A DNA stretch of 64,000 nt, from contig JAZUPZ010000039.1 in assembly GCA_045605445.1 (NCBI GenBank), positions 94,587-158,586 of the forward strand. The letters run 5' to 3'. Each line of letters begins with the position of its first letter. Positions within the stretch are counted from its first letter, which is position 1. Below the pieces are notes generated by a model. The model saw only the letters and a program-made list of their open reading frames with translations, did no database searches and was not told the origin of the DNA. Made by a program: the position numbers and the translations under genes. Of the stretch, positions 7,754 through 17,548 are shown in pieces. This stretch comes from CAZMHL01 sp045605445 (lineage in GTDB: Bacteria > Bacillota > Clostridia > RGIG6154).

Positions 7754-8977
7754 CTAATCTATTTTTCTTATAACAGAAATAACTTTATTTGACATTTCAC
7801 TAAGCTTAATAATTTTTTCATTAAATAATTTTTCTTCGATTTCTTCTGTTACAAAAGCAGTTTCTTTATCATTTTTATCCGAAATGATTTGTGCGGTTTT
7901 GAAAACAGTTTTAACATCATCTTCGCAAAAGCTGTTCATTCTTACAAAAAACCTTGAAACATTCTCATCTGAGTTGACGATAAATGAGTTATCTTCAGGT
8001 TTTTCCCAGAAAAATTCCTGTTTCCTGTTTTTATTTATTGAAATATCTATAATATCTGCAACAACAGCACTGGCAGTCGGAAGCTTACCGGCACCTTTTC
8101 CGTAAAACATAACCTCGTCAGCCATATTGCATTTTACAAGAACTCCGTTGTAAACATATTCTATATTTCCAAGCGGATGAGTTGCCGGTAACATCAAAGG
8201 CGAAACTCTCGCATACGCTTTGCCGCCAATATTTTTTCCATATGCAACTAACTTAATTTTACAACCGAGTTTTTCTGCATATTCAACATCCTCGGAGGTA
8301 ATTTTCGTAATCCCCTCTGTTTCAATCAAATCGCAATCAAATTCTTTACCTGTTACAATAGACATCATTATAGCAATTTTTCTGCAGGCATCTATACCGT
8401 CTACATCGGCAGAAGGATTGCTTTCAGCGTAGCCTTTTTCCTGAGCCTTTGAAAGCGCATCTTCAAATTTCTGACCGTTTTTGAACATTTGAGTAAGTAT
8501 GTAATTAGTAGTTCCGTTCACGATGCCATAAATTTCTTCAACACAGTTTGCTGCAAGACACTGGTTAAGAGGTCTCAAAATCGGGATAGCGCCTCCTACG
8601 CTTGCTTCAAACATATAATGAACATTATTTTTAATAGCTATCTCAATAAGTTCCGCACCATGCTTTGCAACCAACTCTTTATTTGAAGTAACCACACTCT
8701 TACCCGCTGACAAAGCTTTTTTTGTAAATGTAAACGAAGGTTCTACTCCCCCAATAACCTCTGCTACAACGGAAATATCTTTATCATTTAAAATATCATC
8801 AAAGTTTTTAGTAAAGAGATGAGCAAATTCGTGACCATCAAAATCCCTGATATCAAGAATTCTTTTAACACGAATTTCATCGCCTGTTTTCTTTGATATC
8901 AGTTCATTATTTTTGTTTATAACCTCAAGAACACCGGAGCCTACAACCCCGAATCCGAGTATAGCTACATTTATCAT
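7754..8977 (-). CDS. hom: homoserine dehydrogenase
   Basis: 407 aa. NAD(P)-binding GFGVVGSGV at residues ~8-16; SNKELVAKHG and EASVGGAIPILRPL in the catalytic domain; NGTTNYILTQM and the signature GYAESNPSADVDGIDACRK. The C-terminal ~80 residues have the size and position of an ACT domain but are weakly conserved. It reduces aspartate semialdehyde to homoserine for threonine and methionine synthesis, and would feed the MetA/MetY steps encoded at 57976-60183. It is first gene of hom-rlmB-UPF0237-UPF0210 and has a clear promoter. Confidence 0.95.
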   Translation of the reverse strand: MINVAILGFGVVGSGVLEVINKNNELISKKTGDEIRVKRILDIRDFDGHEFAHLFTKNFDDILNDKDISVVAEVIGGVEPSFTFTKKALSAGKSVVTSNKELVAKHGAELIEIAIKNNVHYMFEASVGGAIPILRPLNQCLAANCVEEIYGIVNGTTNYILTQMFKNGQKFEDALSKAQEKGYAESNPSADVDGIDACRKIAIMMSIVTGKEFDCDLIETEGITKITSEDVEYAEKLGCKIKLVAYGKNIGGKAYARVSPLMLPATHPLGNIEYVYNGVLVKCNMADEVMFYGKGAGKLPTASAVVADIIDISINKNRKQEFFWEKPEDNSFIVNSDENVSRFFVRMNSFCEDDVKTVFKTAQIISDKNDKETAFVTEEIEEKLFNEKIIKLSEMSNKVISVIRKID

Positions 8978-9018
8978 TATAAATTTCTCCTTTTGCTATT
9001 GTGTACTATTATCTGTAT

Positions 9019-9047
9019 ATTATATATCTTTTTTTAAATAATTGCAA
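9019..9047 (-). promoter_or_regulatory. sigma-A promoter for hom operon
   Basis: Minus-strand TTGCAA (9042-9047), 17-nt spacer, TATAAT (9019-9024). It is divergent from and next to the murC promoter. Confidence 0.75.
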
Positions 9048-9065
9048 CATTATTTTCCTTTATTA

Positions 9066-9094
9066 TTGATATTTATGTTAAAATTTGGTATAGT
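9066..9094 (+). promoter_or_regulatory. sigma-A promoter for murC operon
   Basis: TTGATA (9066-9071), 17-nt spacer, TATAGT (9089-9094), 39 nt before the murC ATG. Confidence 0.75.
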
Positions 9095-9133
9095 ATTATT
9101 GTAACACAACTGTATTAAACGGAGGAAACATTT

Positions 9134-10507
9134 ATGAAAATTTTCAACACAGACAATTCAATGACCGTACATTTTATCGGCATTGGCGGAATAAGTATGT
9201 CTTCCCTTGCTCATATACTCATAAATAGCGGTTATAAAGTTACAGGCTCTGATATGAACAGCAGTCATATTACCGAGAAACTTCAAAAACTTGGAGCAAA
9301 GATTCATATAGGTCATGATGAGGATAATATAGGCGAAGCAGCTCTTGTGGTTTACACCGCAGCAATCCCCAAAAACAACTCTGAATTTGTTGCTGCACAA
9401 AGAAAAAAAATCCCTCTCGTTGAACGCTCTGTTTTCCTTGGAGAACTGATGAAAAATTACAAAGATTGCTGTTGTATCAGCGGCACCCACGGCAAAACAA
9501 CAACAACTTCGATGGTTGCTCTCATTATGCTTGAAACAGCACTTGATCCGACAATTCTTATCGGCGGCGAATTAAAACAAATTGACGGTAATATAAAAAT
9601 TGGCGGAAATGATGTTTTTGTAACAGAAGCTTGTGAATATGTTGAAAGCTTCCTTAAATTTTCCCCCACCAAGGCTATTATCACCAATATTGACGAAGAC
9701 CATCTGGATTACTTTAAAGATATAAACCATATCATCTCCTCATTTAACAAGTTTTGTTCACTTATTCCAAAGGACGGCGTTGTAGTTGTTAATAACGATG
9801 ACGAAAATATGGAAAAGGCACTTTCCGGAATAAATTGCAACATAATAACTTACGGGATGAAAGATAATTCCGATTATTACCCTGAAAATCTTACTCAGGA
9901 TAAATTTGGAATTTGTTCTTATGATTTGTTTTTCAAAGGAAAATTTCTTGGAAAAATCAGTTTAAGTGTTCCTGGTGAGCATAATCTTCTTAACAGTCTT
10001 GCAGCTGCTGCTATGTGTATTGCGCAAGGTTGTTCCTTTGAGGATGTAAAAAACGGTCTTGCCAAATTCAAAGGAACAGCACGCCGTTTTGAAATTAAAG
10101 GAACATATAACGGCGCAACGATCATTGATGATTACGCTCATCATCCCACAGAAATCAAAGCAACCCTTTCTGTATGTAAAAAAATCAATCCTGAAAAAAT
10201 AACAGCAGTTTTTCAGCCTCACACCTATTCAAGAACTAAAGCTTTGTTTGATGAATTCACAGAGTCCTTCTACGACGCTGATGAAGTGATAATAACTGAA
10301 ATCTATGCTGCAAGAGAAAGGGATGACGGGTCTGTTTCATCACAAGAACTTGTAAAAACAATGGTTCAAAAAGGAATTAAAGCCGTTTATATAAAAAATA
10401 CAGAAGATATTGAAGAATATCTGAAAAACACTGCAGCACCTGACAGGATAATAATTACCATAGGTGCTGGAAATGTTTATAAAATCGGCGAGAATATACT
10501 GAAATAA
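9134..10507 (+). CDS. murC: UDP-N-acetylmuramate--L-alanine ligase
   Basis: 457 aa, the normal MurC length. The N-terminal nucleotide-sugar domain has HFIGIGGISMS (residues ~13-23). The ATP P-loop GTHGKTTTTSM lies at ~117-127, followed by EACEYVESFLKFSP and TNIDEDHLDYF. The C-terminal domain has DDYAHHPTEI and FQPHTYSRT. It adds the first amino acid of the peptidoglycan stem peptide, using ATP, in the cytosol. GGAGG precedes the ATG. It leads a plus-strand operon with two M16 genes and lgt. Confidence 0.97.
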   Translation: MKIFNTDNSMTVHFIGIGGISMSSLAHILINSGYKVTGSDMNSSHITEKLQKLGAKIHIGHDEDNIGEAALVVYTAAIPKNNSEFVAAQRKKIPLVERSVFLGELMKNYKDCCCISGTHGKTTTTSMVALIMLETALDPTILIGGELKQIDGNIKIGGNDVFVTEACEYVESFLKFSPTKAIITNIDEDHLDYFKDINHIISSFNKFCSLIPKDGVVVVNNDDENMEKALSGINCNIITYGMKDNSDYYPENLTQDKFGICSYDLFFKGKFLGKISLSVPGEHNLLNSLAAAAMCIAQGCSFEDVKNGLAKFKGTARRFEIKGTYNGATIIDDYAHHPTEIKATLSVCKKINPEKITAVFQPHTYSRTKALFDEFTESFYDADEVIITEIYAARERDDGSVSSQELVKTMVQKGIKAVYIKNTEDIEEYLKNTAAPDRIIITIGAGNVYKIGENILK

Positions 10508-10529
10508 AACATATACGAAAGGATTATAA

Positions 10530-11765
10530 ATGAATAAACAGATTATTTGCATTAACGATACCAAATTCAAAACCGCAGCTATCTCTGTTAATTTTTATAG
10601 AAAACTGAATCGCAAAGAAGTTACCTTCAATGCTCTTCTTCCTTCGGTAATGAGACAGGGATGTGAGAAAATACCCTCAACTTATGAACTCAATTGTTAT
10701 CTTGGGGATTTGTTCGGCGCTTCACTTTTCACCGATACAAAAAAATGCGGTGACACTCAAATTATTTCTTTTCTTGTGTCTACTGTTTCAGATTCATTTG
10801 AAAAAGAAGAGCTTCCATTCGAAAAATCTATTGATATACTGAACGAAATAATCTATCATCCACTTTGCATAAACGAAGCCTTCTCTTCAAAATACGTTGA
10901 AACTGAAAAGAAAAACCTTAAAGAATTGATAGAATCGATAAAAAACGATAAAAGAGAATATGCAAAAAAAAGGGTTATAGAAGAAATGTATAAAGACGAA
11001 TCTTTTGGGATTTTTGAGTACGGATATGTTTCTGATCTTGAAGAAATTAACGAAAGAACTCTTTATGAATATTATAAACATTTTATAAATACATCTGATG
11101 TTAAAATTGTTGTTTGCGGCAACTTTGATAAGGAAAGAATTACCGAGAAGTTAGAAAAAACCTTTGATTTAGCAACCAACCAAAATGCTATACCTGAAAT
11201 TTCACACGGTAAATTTCGTGAAGAAGTCCAATATGTTTGCGAAACTGCTGAAATCACTCAGGGAAAACTTGCAATCGGTTACCGAACCAATATAACAAAA
11301 GAAAACGATCTTTATTTTGCTATGCTGGTGTTGAATAATCTTTTTGGTGGGGCACCACACTCAAAACTGTTTACCAATGTAAGAGAAAAGCTTTCTCTCG
11401 CCTACTATGCAGGAAGCGGATATAACTCTTTCAAAGGACTACTTCTTGTAAACTGTGGAATTGAGTTTGATAAATACGAAGTAACTCTTTCTGAAGTTGA
11501 AAATCAGCTTCAGAAAATTAAAGATGGTGAAATAACAGAAGATGAAATAACATTTTCCAAAGCTGCTCTTATAACAGGTTATCGTGCTTTAAGCGACAGT
11601 CTCGGATCTGTTATTTCCTTTTACACCTCTCAATCAATAGGAAAAACAAGATTTTCACCGGAGGGTTTTATCGAAAAGATTAATTCGGTCACAAAGTCTG
11701 AAATTATATCAGCAGCTCAATCAATAAAAGCCGACACCGTGTATTTCCTGAAAGGAGAAAACTGA
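10530..11765 (+). CDS. M16-family peptidase-like protein, non-catalytic subunit (YmfF-like)
   Basis: 411 aa with the M16 (pitrilysin) fold but without HxxEH: the equivalent region reads LLPSVMRQGCEKIPSTYEL, so zinc cannot be bound in the usual way. The C-terminal half has GYRTNITKENDLYFAMLVLNNLFGG and NVREKLSLAYYAGSGYN, the R/Y substrate-cleft motif of the second M16 half. It overlaps the next gene by 1 nt (TGATG), fitting an obligate pair of a non-catalytic and a catalytic subunit as in Bacillus YmfF/YmfH. The substrate is unknown; processing of small peptides is typical of the family. Confidence 0.85.
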   Translation: MNKQIICINDTKFKTAAISVNFYRKLNRKEVTFNALLPSVMRQGCEKIPSTYELNCYLGDLFGASLFTDTKKCGDTQIISFLVSTVSDSFEKEELPFEKSIDILNEIIYHPLCINEAFSSKYVETEKKNLKELIESIKNDKREYAKKRVIEEMYKDESFGIFEYGYVSDLEEINERTLYEYYKHFINTSDVKIVVCGNFDKERITEKLEKTFDLATNQNAIPEISHGKFREEVQYVCETAEITQGKLAIGYRTNITKENDLYFAMLVLNNLFGGAPHSKLFTNVREKLSLAYYAGSGYNSFKGLLLVNCGIEFDKYEVTLSEVENQLQKIKDGEITEDEITFSKAALITGYRALSDSLGSVISFYTSQSIGKTRFSPEGFIEKINSVTKSEIISAAQSIKADTVYFLKGEN

Positions 11766-13060
11766 TGAACAAAGCCATTATAACCATCAACAAAACGCTT
11801 GGCGAAACAAACTATATTTACACCCACGAAACAGGACTCAGAATAATTATTTCTCCTAAAAAAGGTTTCTCCAAAACAACCGTAATGTTTGGAACAAATT
11901 TCGGTTCAGTAACAAACAAATATTACGATAATGTTGCCCACTCCGAAATAATTTTGCCCGATGGAATTGCACATTTTCTTGAACACAAGCTTTTTGAAGC
12001 TGAAGATGGCGATGCTTTCACAAAATATGCTAAAACCGGGGCCAGTGCAAATGCATATACTTCTTTCACAAATACTGTCTACTATTTTACATGTACAGAC
12101 AAAGTAAAGGAAAACATTAAAATCCTTGTTGAACTAATGCAAACACCATATTTCACAAAAGAAAATGTAAACAAAGAGCAAGGTATAATCGGTCAGGAAA
12201 TAAATATGTATCTCGACAGTCCTGACTGGCGTGTTTACTTTAATATGCTAACCGCAATGTATAAACTGAACCCGGTCAGAATTGACATCGCCGGATCGGT
12301 AGAGTCAATTTCAGAAATAACCCCCGAACTTCTTTATGAATGTTATTCAAAGTTCTATGCAGGAAAAAATATGGCAATATCAGTTTGTGGCGATGTTGAC
12401 CCCGATGAAATCGCAACATATATCGACACTTTGCTTACAAAAATAAATCCAAGTGCAGATATTACCGTAGATGAAGTCGATGAGCCGGAAGAGACAGAAA
12501 AAAACTATATAACACAGACCCTCGATGTAAGTATTCCGATATTTAACATAGGATTCAAATCCAACCGCACCGGATTTGTCGGAAAAGACTATGCCAAGCT
12601 CTGTTGCATAGGAAAATGTGCTCTTGATATCCTATTTGGCAAAAGCAGCTTGTTTTATGATACTATGTATAAGAAAGGATATATAAACGATAGCTTCGGA
12701 ACAGAGTTTTCATGTGAAAAACAGTTTGTAAACAGTATTCTTTCTGGAGAAAGTAATAATATAGAAGGATTGACAATAGAAGTTCAGAAAACAATAGACA
12801 AAGCTACCAACGACGGAATTACTGACAGAGAATTTGAAAGGCAGAGCAAAATAACTAAAAGCAGTTATATCAAAATGTTCAACAGTCCCGAGTCGGTTGC
12901 AAGGTTTGCTATGGAGTGCTATTTCAATGGGCACAATATTCTCGAACATATGGAAATCATCAACAGCATCACAAAAACCGATATTGAAGATTTTATAAAA
13001 ACTATGACAAAAGAAAAAAGAGTTGTATCTGTTATACTTCCGAAAAACAAGGTGGATTAA
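11765..13060 (+). CDS. M16-family zinc peptidase, catalytic subunit (YmfH-like)
   Basis: 431 aa. The inverted zinc motif H-x-x-E-H is present at residues ~70-74 (AHFLEHKLFE); the third ligand probably lies in NKEQGIIGQEINMY. ASANAYTSFTNTVYYF follows as usual for M16. No signal peptide, so cytosolic. Its start overlaps the stop of the non-catalytic partner by 1 nt, and lgt follows after 5 nt, so all four genes from murC are probably one transcript. Confidence 0.88.
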   Translation: MNKAIITINKTLGETNYIYTHETGLRIIISPKKGFSKTTVMFGTNFGSVTNKYYDNVAHSEIILPDGIAHFLEHKLFEAEDGDAFTKYAKTGASANAYTSFTNTVYYFTCTDKVKENIKILVELMQTPYFTKENVNKEQGIIGQEINMYLDSPDWRVYFNMLTAMYKLNPVRIDIAGSVESISEITPELLYECYSKFYAGKNMAISVCGDVDPDEIATYIDTLLTKINPSADITVDEVDEPEETEKNYITQTLDVSIPIFNIGFKSNRTGFVGKDYAKLCCIGKCALDILFGKSSLFYDTMYKKGYINDSFGTEFSCEKQFVNSILSGESNNIEGLTIEVQKTIDKATNDGITDREFERQSKITKSSYIKMFNSPESVARFAMECYFNGHNILEHMEIINSITKTDIEDFIKTMTKEKRVVSVILPKNKVD

Positions 13061-13065
13061 AAACT

Positions 13066-13872
13066 ATGAACTACATTGCATTCCCTTCTGCAGGAATAGA
13101 ATTCAACATTAACCCCGTTGCTTTCACTCTGATGGGCAAAAATATATATTGGTACGGAATAATAATCACTACCGGTATAATTGTTGCAATCCTGTATTGC
13201 AGCCTGATGGCAAAAAATCAAAATATTGATTATAACAATATACTTGACATAGTTCTTTATGGTATCCCGGCATCAATTATTTTTGCCAGACTGTATTACG
13301 TTATTTTTTCCTGGGATAAATACAAAAACAACCTATCCGATATTTTTGCAATTTGGGAAGGCGGTATTGCAATATACGGAGCAATAATAGGTGCAGTAAT
13401 CACAGCATATGTTTACTGCAAAGCAAAAAAACTTAACATATTGAAAATTTTTGACATTTGCATAATGGGAGTAATAATCGGGCAAATAATAGGAAGATGG
13501 GGCAATTTTGTGAACGTTGAAGCGTTTGGTTCAGAAACCTCATTGCCCTGGAGAATGTCAGTTTACGTAAACGGAAAGCTTTCAGACGTTCATCCAACAT
13601 TCTTATATGAAAGTCTATGGAATTTGCTTGGATTTATAATACTAAGTATATTCCTCAAGAGGAAAATTTTTGACGGACAAATATTTTTTTCCTATCTTAT
13701 ATGGTATGGTATAGGAAGATTTTTTATTGAAGGTCTGAGAACTGACAGTTTATACTTTTTCAACTTCCGGGTTTCCCAAATTGTAGCCTTGCTGTCAGTG
13801 TTCGCAGGAATAATATGCATAATTTTCAAATCTGAAAAATTAAATAAGAACAACAAAAAAAGTCCTGAATAA
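13066..13872 (+). CDS. lgt: prolipoprotein diacylglyceryl transferase
   Basis: 268 aa, polytopic membrane protein with about seven hydrophobic segments. Lgt motifs: IYWYGIIITTGI, YGAIIGAV, IGRWGNFVNVEAFG (family signature), HPTFLYESLWN, and GRFFIEGLRTDSL. It transfers diacylglycerol from phosphatidylglycerol to the lipobox Cys of preprolipoproteins, such as the solute-binding protein encoded at 32389-33750. The stop codon lies inside the terminator hairpin. Confidence 0.96.
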   Translation: MNYIAFPSAGIEFNINPVAFTLMGKNIYWYGIIITTGIIVAILYCSLMAKNQNIDYNNILDIVLYGIPASIIFARLYYVIFSWDKYKNNLSDIFAIWEGGIAIYGAIIGAVITAYVYCKAKKLNILKIFDICIMGVIIGQIIGRWGNFVNVEAFGSETSLPWRMSVYVNGKLSDVHPTFLYESLWNLLGFIILSIFLKRKIFDGQIFFSYLIWYGIGRFFIEGLRTDSLYFFNFRVSQIVALLSVFAGIICIIFKSEKLNKNNKKSPE

Positions 13873-13882
13873 TCAGGGCTTT
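13855..13882 (+). terminator. terminator of murC-lgt operon
   Basis: Stem AAAGTCCTGA / TCAGGGCTTT (one G-U) with loop ATAA; the lgt stop TAA sits in the loop. A short U-tract follows. Confidence 0.75.
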
Positions 13883-13893
13883 TAAAATAATTA

Positions 13894-13922
13894 TTGATTT
13901 TCCTATTATTTTATTCTATAAT
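13894..13922 (+). promoter_or_regulatory. sigma-A promoter for araC-type gene
   Basis: TTGATT (13894-13899), 17-nt spacer, TATAAT (13917-13922). The expected transcript start (~13929) is downstream of the ATG at 13925, so that ATG cannot be the start codon. Confidence 0.8.
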
Positions 13923-13981
13923 ATATGTGTATTTCAATATTAAATGCTAATATAAAAGCAAAATTATATGGAGTTTTCGAT

Positions 13982-14797
13982 ATGGGTATTGATATTTCTA
14001 AAAATTCTGTTATTACAGAAATAATAAACAACGTTAACATTGAAATTATTGACAGTGGCGATGCAGTTGTTGACTCTTCCTGGGACGGAAAAGCAGTGTC
14101 CGGGCCTTTTTCAAGACTTTACTATGTTTATGACGGAGAGGCAATTTTTTCTATGGATAACGGAACAGAAACTCACCTCGTTCCCGGATATGCTTACCTT
14201 ATTCCAAGCAATGCAACCTTCAGAAACAGATGTATAAAAACCTTTTCGCATTTATTTTTTCACATAAACATTATAAATGCAACAGGATATGACATATTAA
14301 AAAAATATTCTCATATTCACAGTATTAAAATAACAGACAGTAAGGTAAACAAGTTGTCATCATATTACCGCAGTAATGACATTTTACACGCTCTTCTTCT
14401 AAAAGAAGAAATTTATAAAAGTGTAACATCCATTTTAACAAAAATGAGTAATATCGATTTTCAATATACAAATTACTCAATTAACGTAGAAAGAACAATT
14501 GAATATATCAAAAACAATCTTTCTATACAGTTAAATATTCCTATGCTTTCCAAAATGCTCTATATTTCAGAAAGCACTCTTACAAAACAATTTAAACACG
14601 AAGTTGGAATTACCATAAGCAAGTATATTGATGACCTTGTTTTTTACAAAGCTCAATGCATGCTTGTTAAAACAAACAAAAGTATAAATCAAATAAGTTC
14701 AGAACTTGGTTTTTGTGATCAGTTTTATTTTTCAAGAAGATTTACGATGAAATTTAACGAAAACCCTCAGAAATACAGAATAAAAAGAAAGACCTGA
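13982..14797 (+). CDS. AraC-family transcriptional regulator
   Basis: 271 aa from ATG 13982, which has GGAG 8 nt upstream. An in-frame ATG at 13925 is rejected because the promoter's transcript would start after it. The N-terminal ~150 residues resemble the AraC cupin ligand-binding domain (LYYVYDGEAIFSMDNGTETHLVPGYAYLIPSNA is typical, split here: YDGEAIF, LVPGYAYLIP). The C-terminal ~100 residues hold two helix-turn-helices (IPMLSKMLYISESTLTKQFK; INQISSELGFCDQFYFSRRF). It faces the propeller cluster across a shared terminator, so it may sense a sugar and regulate those genes; this is inference. Confidence 0.9.
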   Translation: MGIDISKNSVITEIINNVNIEIIDSGDAVVDSSWDGKAVSGPFSRLYYVYDGEAIFSMDNGTETHLVPGYAYLIPSNATFRNRCIKTFSHLFFHINIINATGYDILKKYSHIHSIKITDSKVNKLSSYYRSNDILHALLLKEEIYKSVTSILTKMSNIDFQYTNYSINVERTIEYIKNNLSIQLNIPMLSKMLYISESTLTKQFKHEVGITISKYIDDLVFYKAQCMLVKTNKSINQISSELGFCDQFYFSRRFTMKFNENPQKYRIKRKT

Positions 14798-14837
14798 TTC
14801 TTCCGTCTATTTCGAAAGGTTTTCAGGTCTTTCTTTT
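14783..14837. terminator. bidirectional terminator between araC gene and propeller 1
   Basis: 15-bp inverted repeat AAAAGAAAGACCTGA / TCAGGTCTTTCTTTT with a 25-nt loop, overlapping the ends of both convergent genes. It gives U-rich tails on both strands. Confidence 0.75.
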
Positions 14838-17413
14838 CAGCTTTTAATTATTACAAGATTGTTTTCTTCGTTCCAGATAACCTTACATCCCAAGGATTCT
14901 GCAACAAATCGCAAAGGAATCATGGTTCTGCCGTTGTTCAACAAAGGAATTGCATCAAGAGTTTTTTCTGTTCCATTTACTGTTGCAACGGTATTTCCGA
15001 TTGTAAGTTTTATAACAGTATCCTCTTTCGTTCCTGTTACCGTCTGAGTTACATCATCCCACTCGATTTTTGCACCTAATTTTTCAAAAATTTTTCGCAT
15101 AGGAACAAAGGTTCTGTCATTTATTATCTCCGGTTCAACATCAAACAATAATGTTTCACCGTCCACTCTTACCCTCACTCTTCCGTCTCTGTATTGGTTT
15201 CCAATAATAATCTCATCATCAAAATTTATTTTATATTCACCTTTGAGCCATTCTTTGTGTATGCTGTAATCATAAATTATAGTTCCGTTACTGCAAGTAC
15301 TGACAAGAACTCTTGTTGTCCCCGGAACAAACACAATATCCTGAACATACCTCTGTCCCGGCATACCTCTTACTATATGCCAGTTGTTACCACCGTCGTA
15401 TGTCTCGTAAAGGCCTAAAGTTTTAGTTCCCCAAGTTGTACATTTACCTCCTGCCAACATATGCTCGTGGTTATCAGGATTTTGTGCAATAGCCTGAATT
15501 GCACAAGGAGAACCTTCATATTTTATCAATCCGTTGTCAACTCCGAATTTTTTTGTCTGACCATTGGTAACTTTATAAATGGCACCGCTGTGGCAACCTA
15601 ACCAAACAGTATTCACGTCTTTTCTGTCAGGATAAACAATATATGGTTGTGAAAATTCACCAAGGTCAATCCAGCTTTTTCCGTTATCTTTTGTAAGCAT
15701 AACTCTCTTACCGTTTAGATAGTATGCATAATTATTATCAACTTGGGATATGCTCTGGAACTTGTATTCATTTTTCACCCATGTTTTTCCTCCGTCAAAG
15801 GATGAATAATCTGTACAATAAACAACCCCTTTTTGTTTATTGTTAAACTCTATACTGTTGTATGAAACATTCGCAGGTGCCGTTGGAACTTTTGCCCATG
15901 TATTCCCCGAATCATAACTTTCATAAAGAGTCTGAGTTGACCATCCACCCAGAGAGGTATACATATGCCTTTTATCAAAAGGATCAACTGCGAAAGCTGC
16001 AGAAGTTCCTCCGGTCAGAGCAAATTTTGCTGAAGGGTAATTTGTCTGAGTAAACGGACCGTCTGTCTTTACTAAGCCTTTGTCAACAGTTGGTATCCAT
16101 AATGTTCCATTGTCATCAAATTCGAAGAAGGATACATTATTTCCTGAATAACCGCTATCGGAATAATTCCAGGTTGCACCGCCATCTGTAGTTTTGTATA
16201 CAACATCTCTGAAAGAATAATATGCAACATTCGGCTCTTTTGAACTCACCGCCAATCCTTCTGAAGTGTAACCTACAGATTGTTCAAATGCGTTTCCAAG
16301 GTTTACTTTCGGTGTTTTCCAACTTTTACCCATATCCTCGCTGTACCTTATAGGCATATTCATATTCAGATATACAAGATACATAATTGGTGGTCTGCCG
16401 TCATCTCTTAATCCTCCGAATCTTATAAACATTGGCATTGCTTTCCCATTACCGTTTGTAATAAAGGGTATCTCAATCCACGTATTCCCCTTGTCGTAAC
16501 TTTCATATATTCCACCGGAATATGTTTTTTTATCTTTCCATTCTCCTCTATATATCGAAAACCAATGGTCTTCATCAATAGGATCGGAAATAATGCAGGT
16601 AGCTGTCTTCTCTTCAAGATTTCCGTTAAAAGATTTCCAAATTAATCCCGAATTTGTAGTACCAAAAAGACCTTTGCCATCAACGGCAGTAATAACGGTT
16701 TTTCCGTCAGGTGAAACATACATTCCCCAAACCATTGTGTTCTTTTCAAAGATTTCACCCATTGATTCAAATGTTTCTCCATCATCAGTTGATTTAAACA
16801 CACCGGTTGATGTAAGTACATACACATTACCCTTATCATCAAACTGAATGAGGTTTTCGGAACCATTCTCACAGATAATATTCTCAGAAAGCACCTGTTT
16901 CCAGGTTTTTCCATAATCAACTGATTTATATAATCCGTCAAAAGGAGAAGCATTAACCTTGCTTTTTTCACCTGAGGATTTACCAACAATTCCCTGGGTA
17001 ATATAAATTTCATTTTCTTTTGTCGGGTGAAATTCTATATCGGTAATACACCACATATGAATTCCGTCTGTAATACTTTCCCAGTTAACGCCTCCGTCTG
17101 TTGAACGCCAGCCTCCTGCAAGATCGGAACCAAAAATCATAAGTTCAGGATATATAGGAGAAGATTCAAGCGCCGTTATTACCTGACCACCTTCACCGCC
17201 TCGTATACCTTCCTCCATCTGTGGAATAGTCTGCATATGATACATAGTATACCACGGCGTATATTTAGTTGCATTCTGTGCTACAGGATAAGGATAAAAA
17301 TATGCATCAGAATTAACATCCAGATCACCATAATCATACAAGCCTTCACTATTTACTGTTATAATATTAAAAAATATTGTTATACAAATACATATAGCAA
17401 AAATTTTTTTCAT
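14837..17413 (-). CDS. secreted GH74-like BNR propeller with C-terminal stalk domain (paralogue 1)
   Basis: 858 aa from ATG 17413 (GGGGGGAG upstream; the upstream in-frame ATG at 17446 is rejected). Residues 1-~22 form a signal peptide. The body (~40-740) is a BNR/sortilin-type beta-propeller with many S-x-D-x-G-x-T-W Asp-box repeats (STDGGVNWE, SVDYGKTWK, SYDKGNTW). GGEGGQVI...GSDLAGGWRSTDGG mimics the GH74 xyloglucanase start, where an Asp is catalytic, and VDPFDKRHMYTSLG mirrors the start of the second GH74 half. The C-terminal ~105 residues are a stalk (copper-amine-oxidase-N-like) domain: FVPMRKIFEKLG, MIPLRFVAESLG. Function is inferred as extracellular glycan binding or cleavage. First in order from the left of three adjacent paralogues; transcribed alone. 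Confidence 0.75.
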   Translation of the reverse strand: MKKIFAICICITIFFNIITVNSEGLYDYGDLDVNSDAYFYPYPVAQNATKYTPWYTMYHMQTIPQMEEGIRGGEGGQVITALESSPIYPELMIFGSDLAGGWRSTDGGVNWESITDGIHMWCITDIEFHPTKENEIYITQGIVGKSSGEKSKVNASPFDGLYKSVDYGKTWKQVLSENIICENGSENLIQFDDKGNVYVLTSTGVFKSTDDGETFESMGEIFEKNTMVWGMYVSPDGKTVITAVDGKGLFGTTNSGLIWKSFNGNLEEKTATCIISDPIDEDHWFSIYRGEWKDKKTYSGGIYESYDKGNTWIEIPFITNGNGKAMPMFIRFGGLRDDGRPPIMYLVYLNMNMPIRYSEDMGKSWKTPKVNLGNAFEQSVGYTSEGLAVSSKEPNVAYYSFRDVVYKTTDGGATWNYSDSGYSGNNVSFFEFDDNGTLWIPTVDKGLVKTDGPFTQTNYPSAKFALTGGTSAAFAVDPFDKRHMYTSLGGWSTQTLYESYDSGNTWAKVPTAPANVSYNSIEFNNKQKGVVYCTDYSSFDGGKTWVKNEYKFQSISQVDNNYAYYLNGKRVMLTKDNGKSWIDLGEFSQPYIVYPDRKDVNTVWLGCHSGAIYKVTNGQTKKFGVDNGLIKYEGSPCAIQAIAQNPDNHEHMLAGGKCTTWGTKTLGLYETYDGGNNWHIVRGMPGQRYVQDIVFVPGTTRVLVSTCSNGTIIYDYSIHKEWLKGEYKINFDDEIIIGNQYRDGRVRVRVDGETLLFDVEPEIINDRTFVPMRKIFEKLGAKIEWDDVTQTVTGTKEDTVIKLTIGNTVATVNGTEKTLDAIPLLNNGRTMIPLRFVAESLGCKVIWNEENNLVIIKS

Positions 17414-17513
17414 AATATTCTCCCCCCTTATTTTTCTACACTTCAATTATAGATGGTAACTTGTTTCATATCTTGTAATATATTGACAAAAAATTATACT
17501 ATATTAACTATTT

Positions 17514-17543
17514 AAAAAAGCACCTGTCGCCAGGTGCTTTTTT
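17514..17543 (-). terminator. terminator after propeller 2
   Basis: Stem AAAAAAGCACCTG / CAGGTGCTTTTTT with loop TCGC, directly after the stop of the 17549 gene. It separates the transcripts of paralogues 2 and 1. Confidence 0.9.
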
Positions 17544-17548
17544 GAATA

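Noticed and set aside
13925..13981. Longer N-terminus for the AraC-type regulator
   Set aside because: The ATG at 13925 lies upstream of the expected transcript start and lacks a ribosome binding site.
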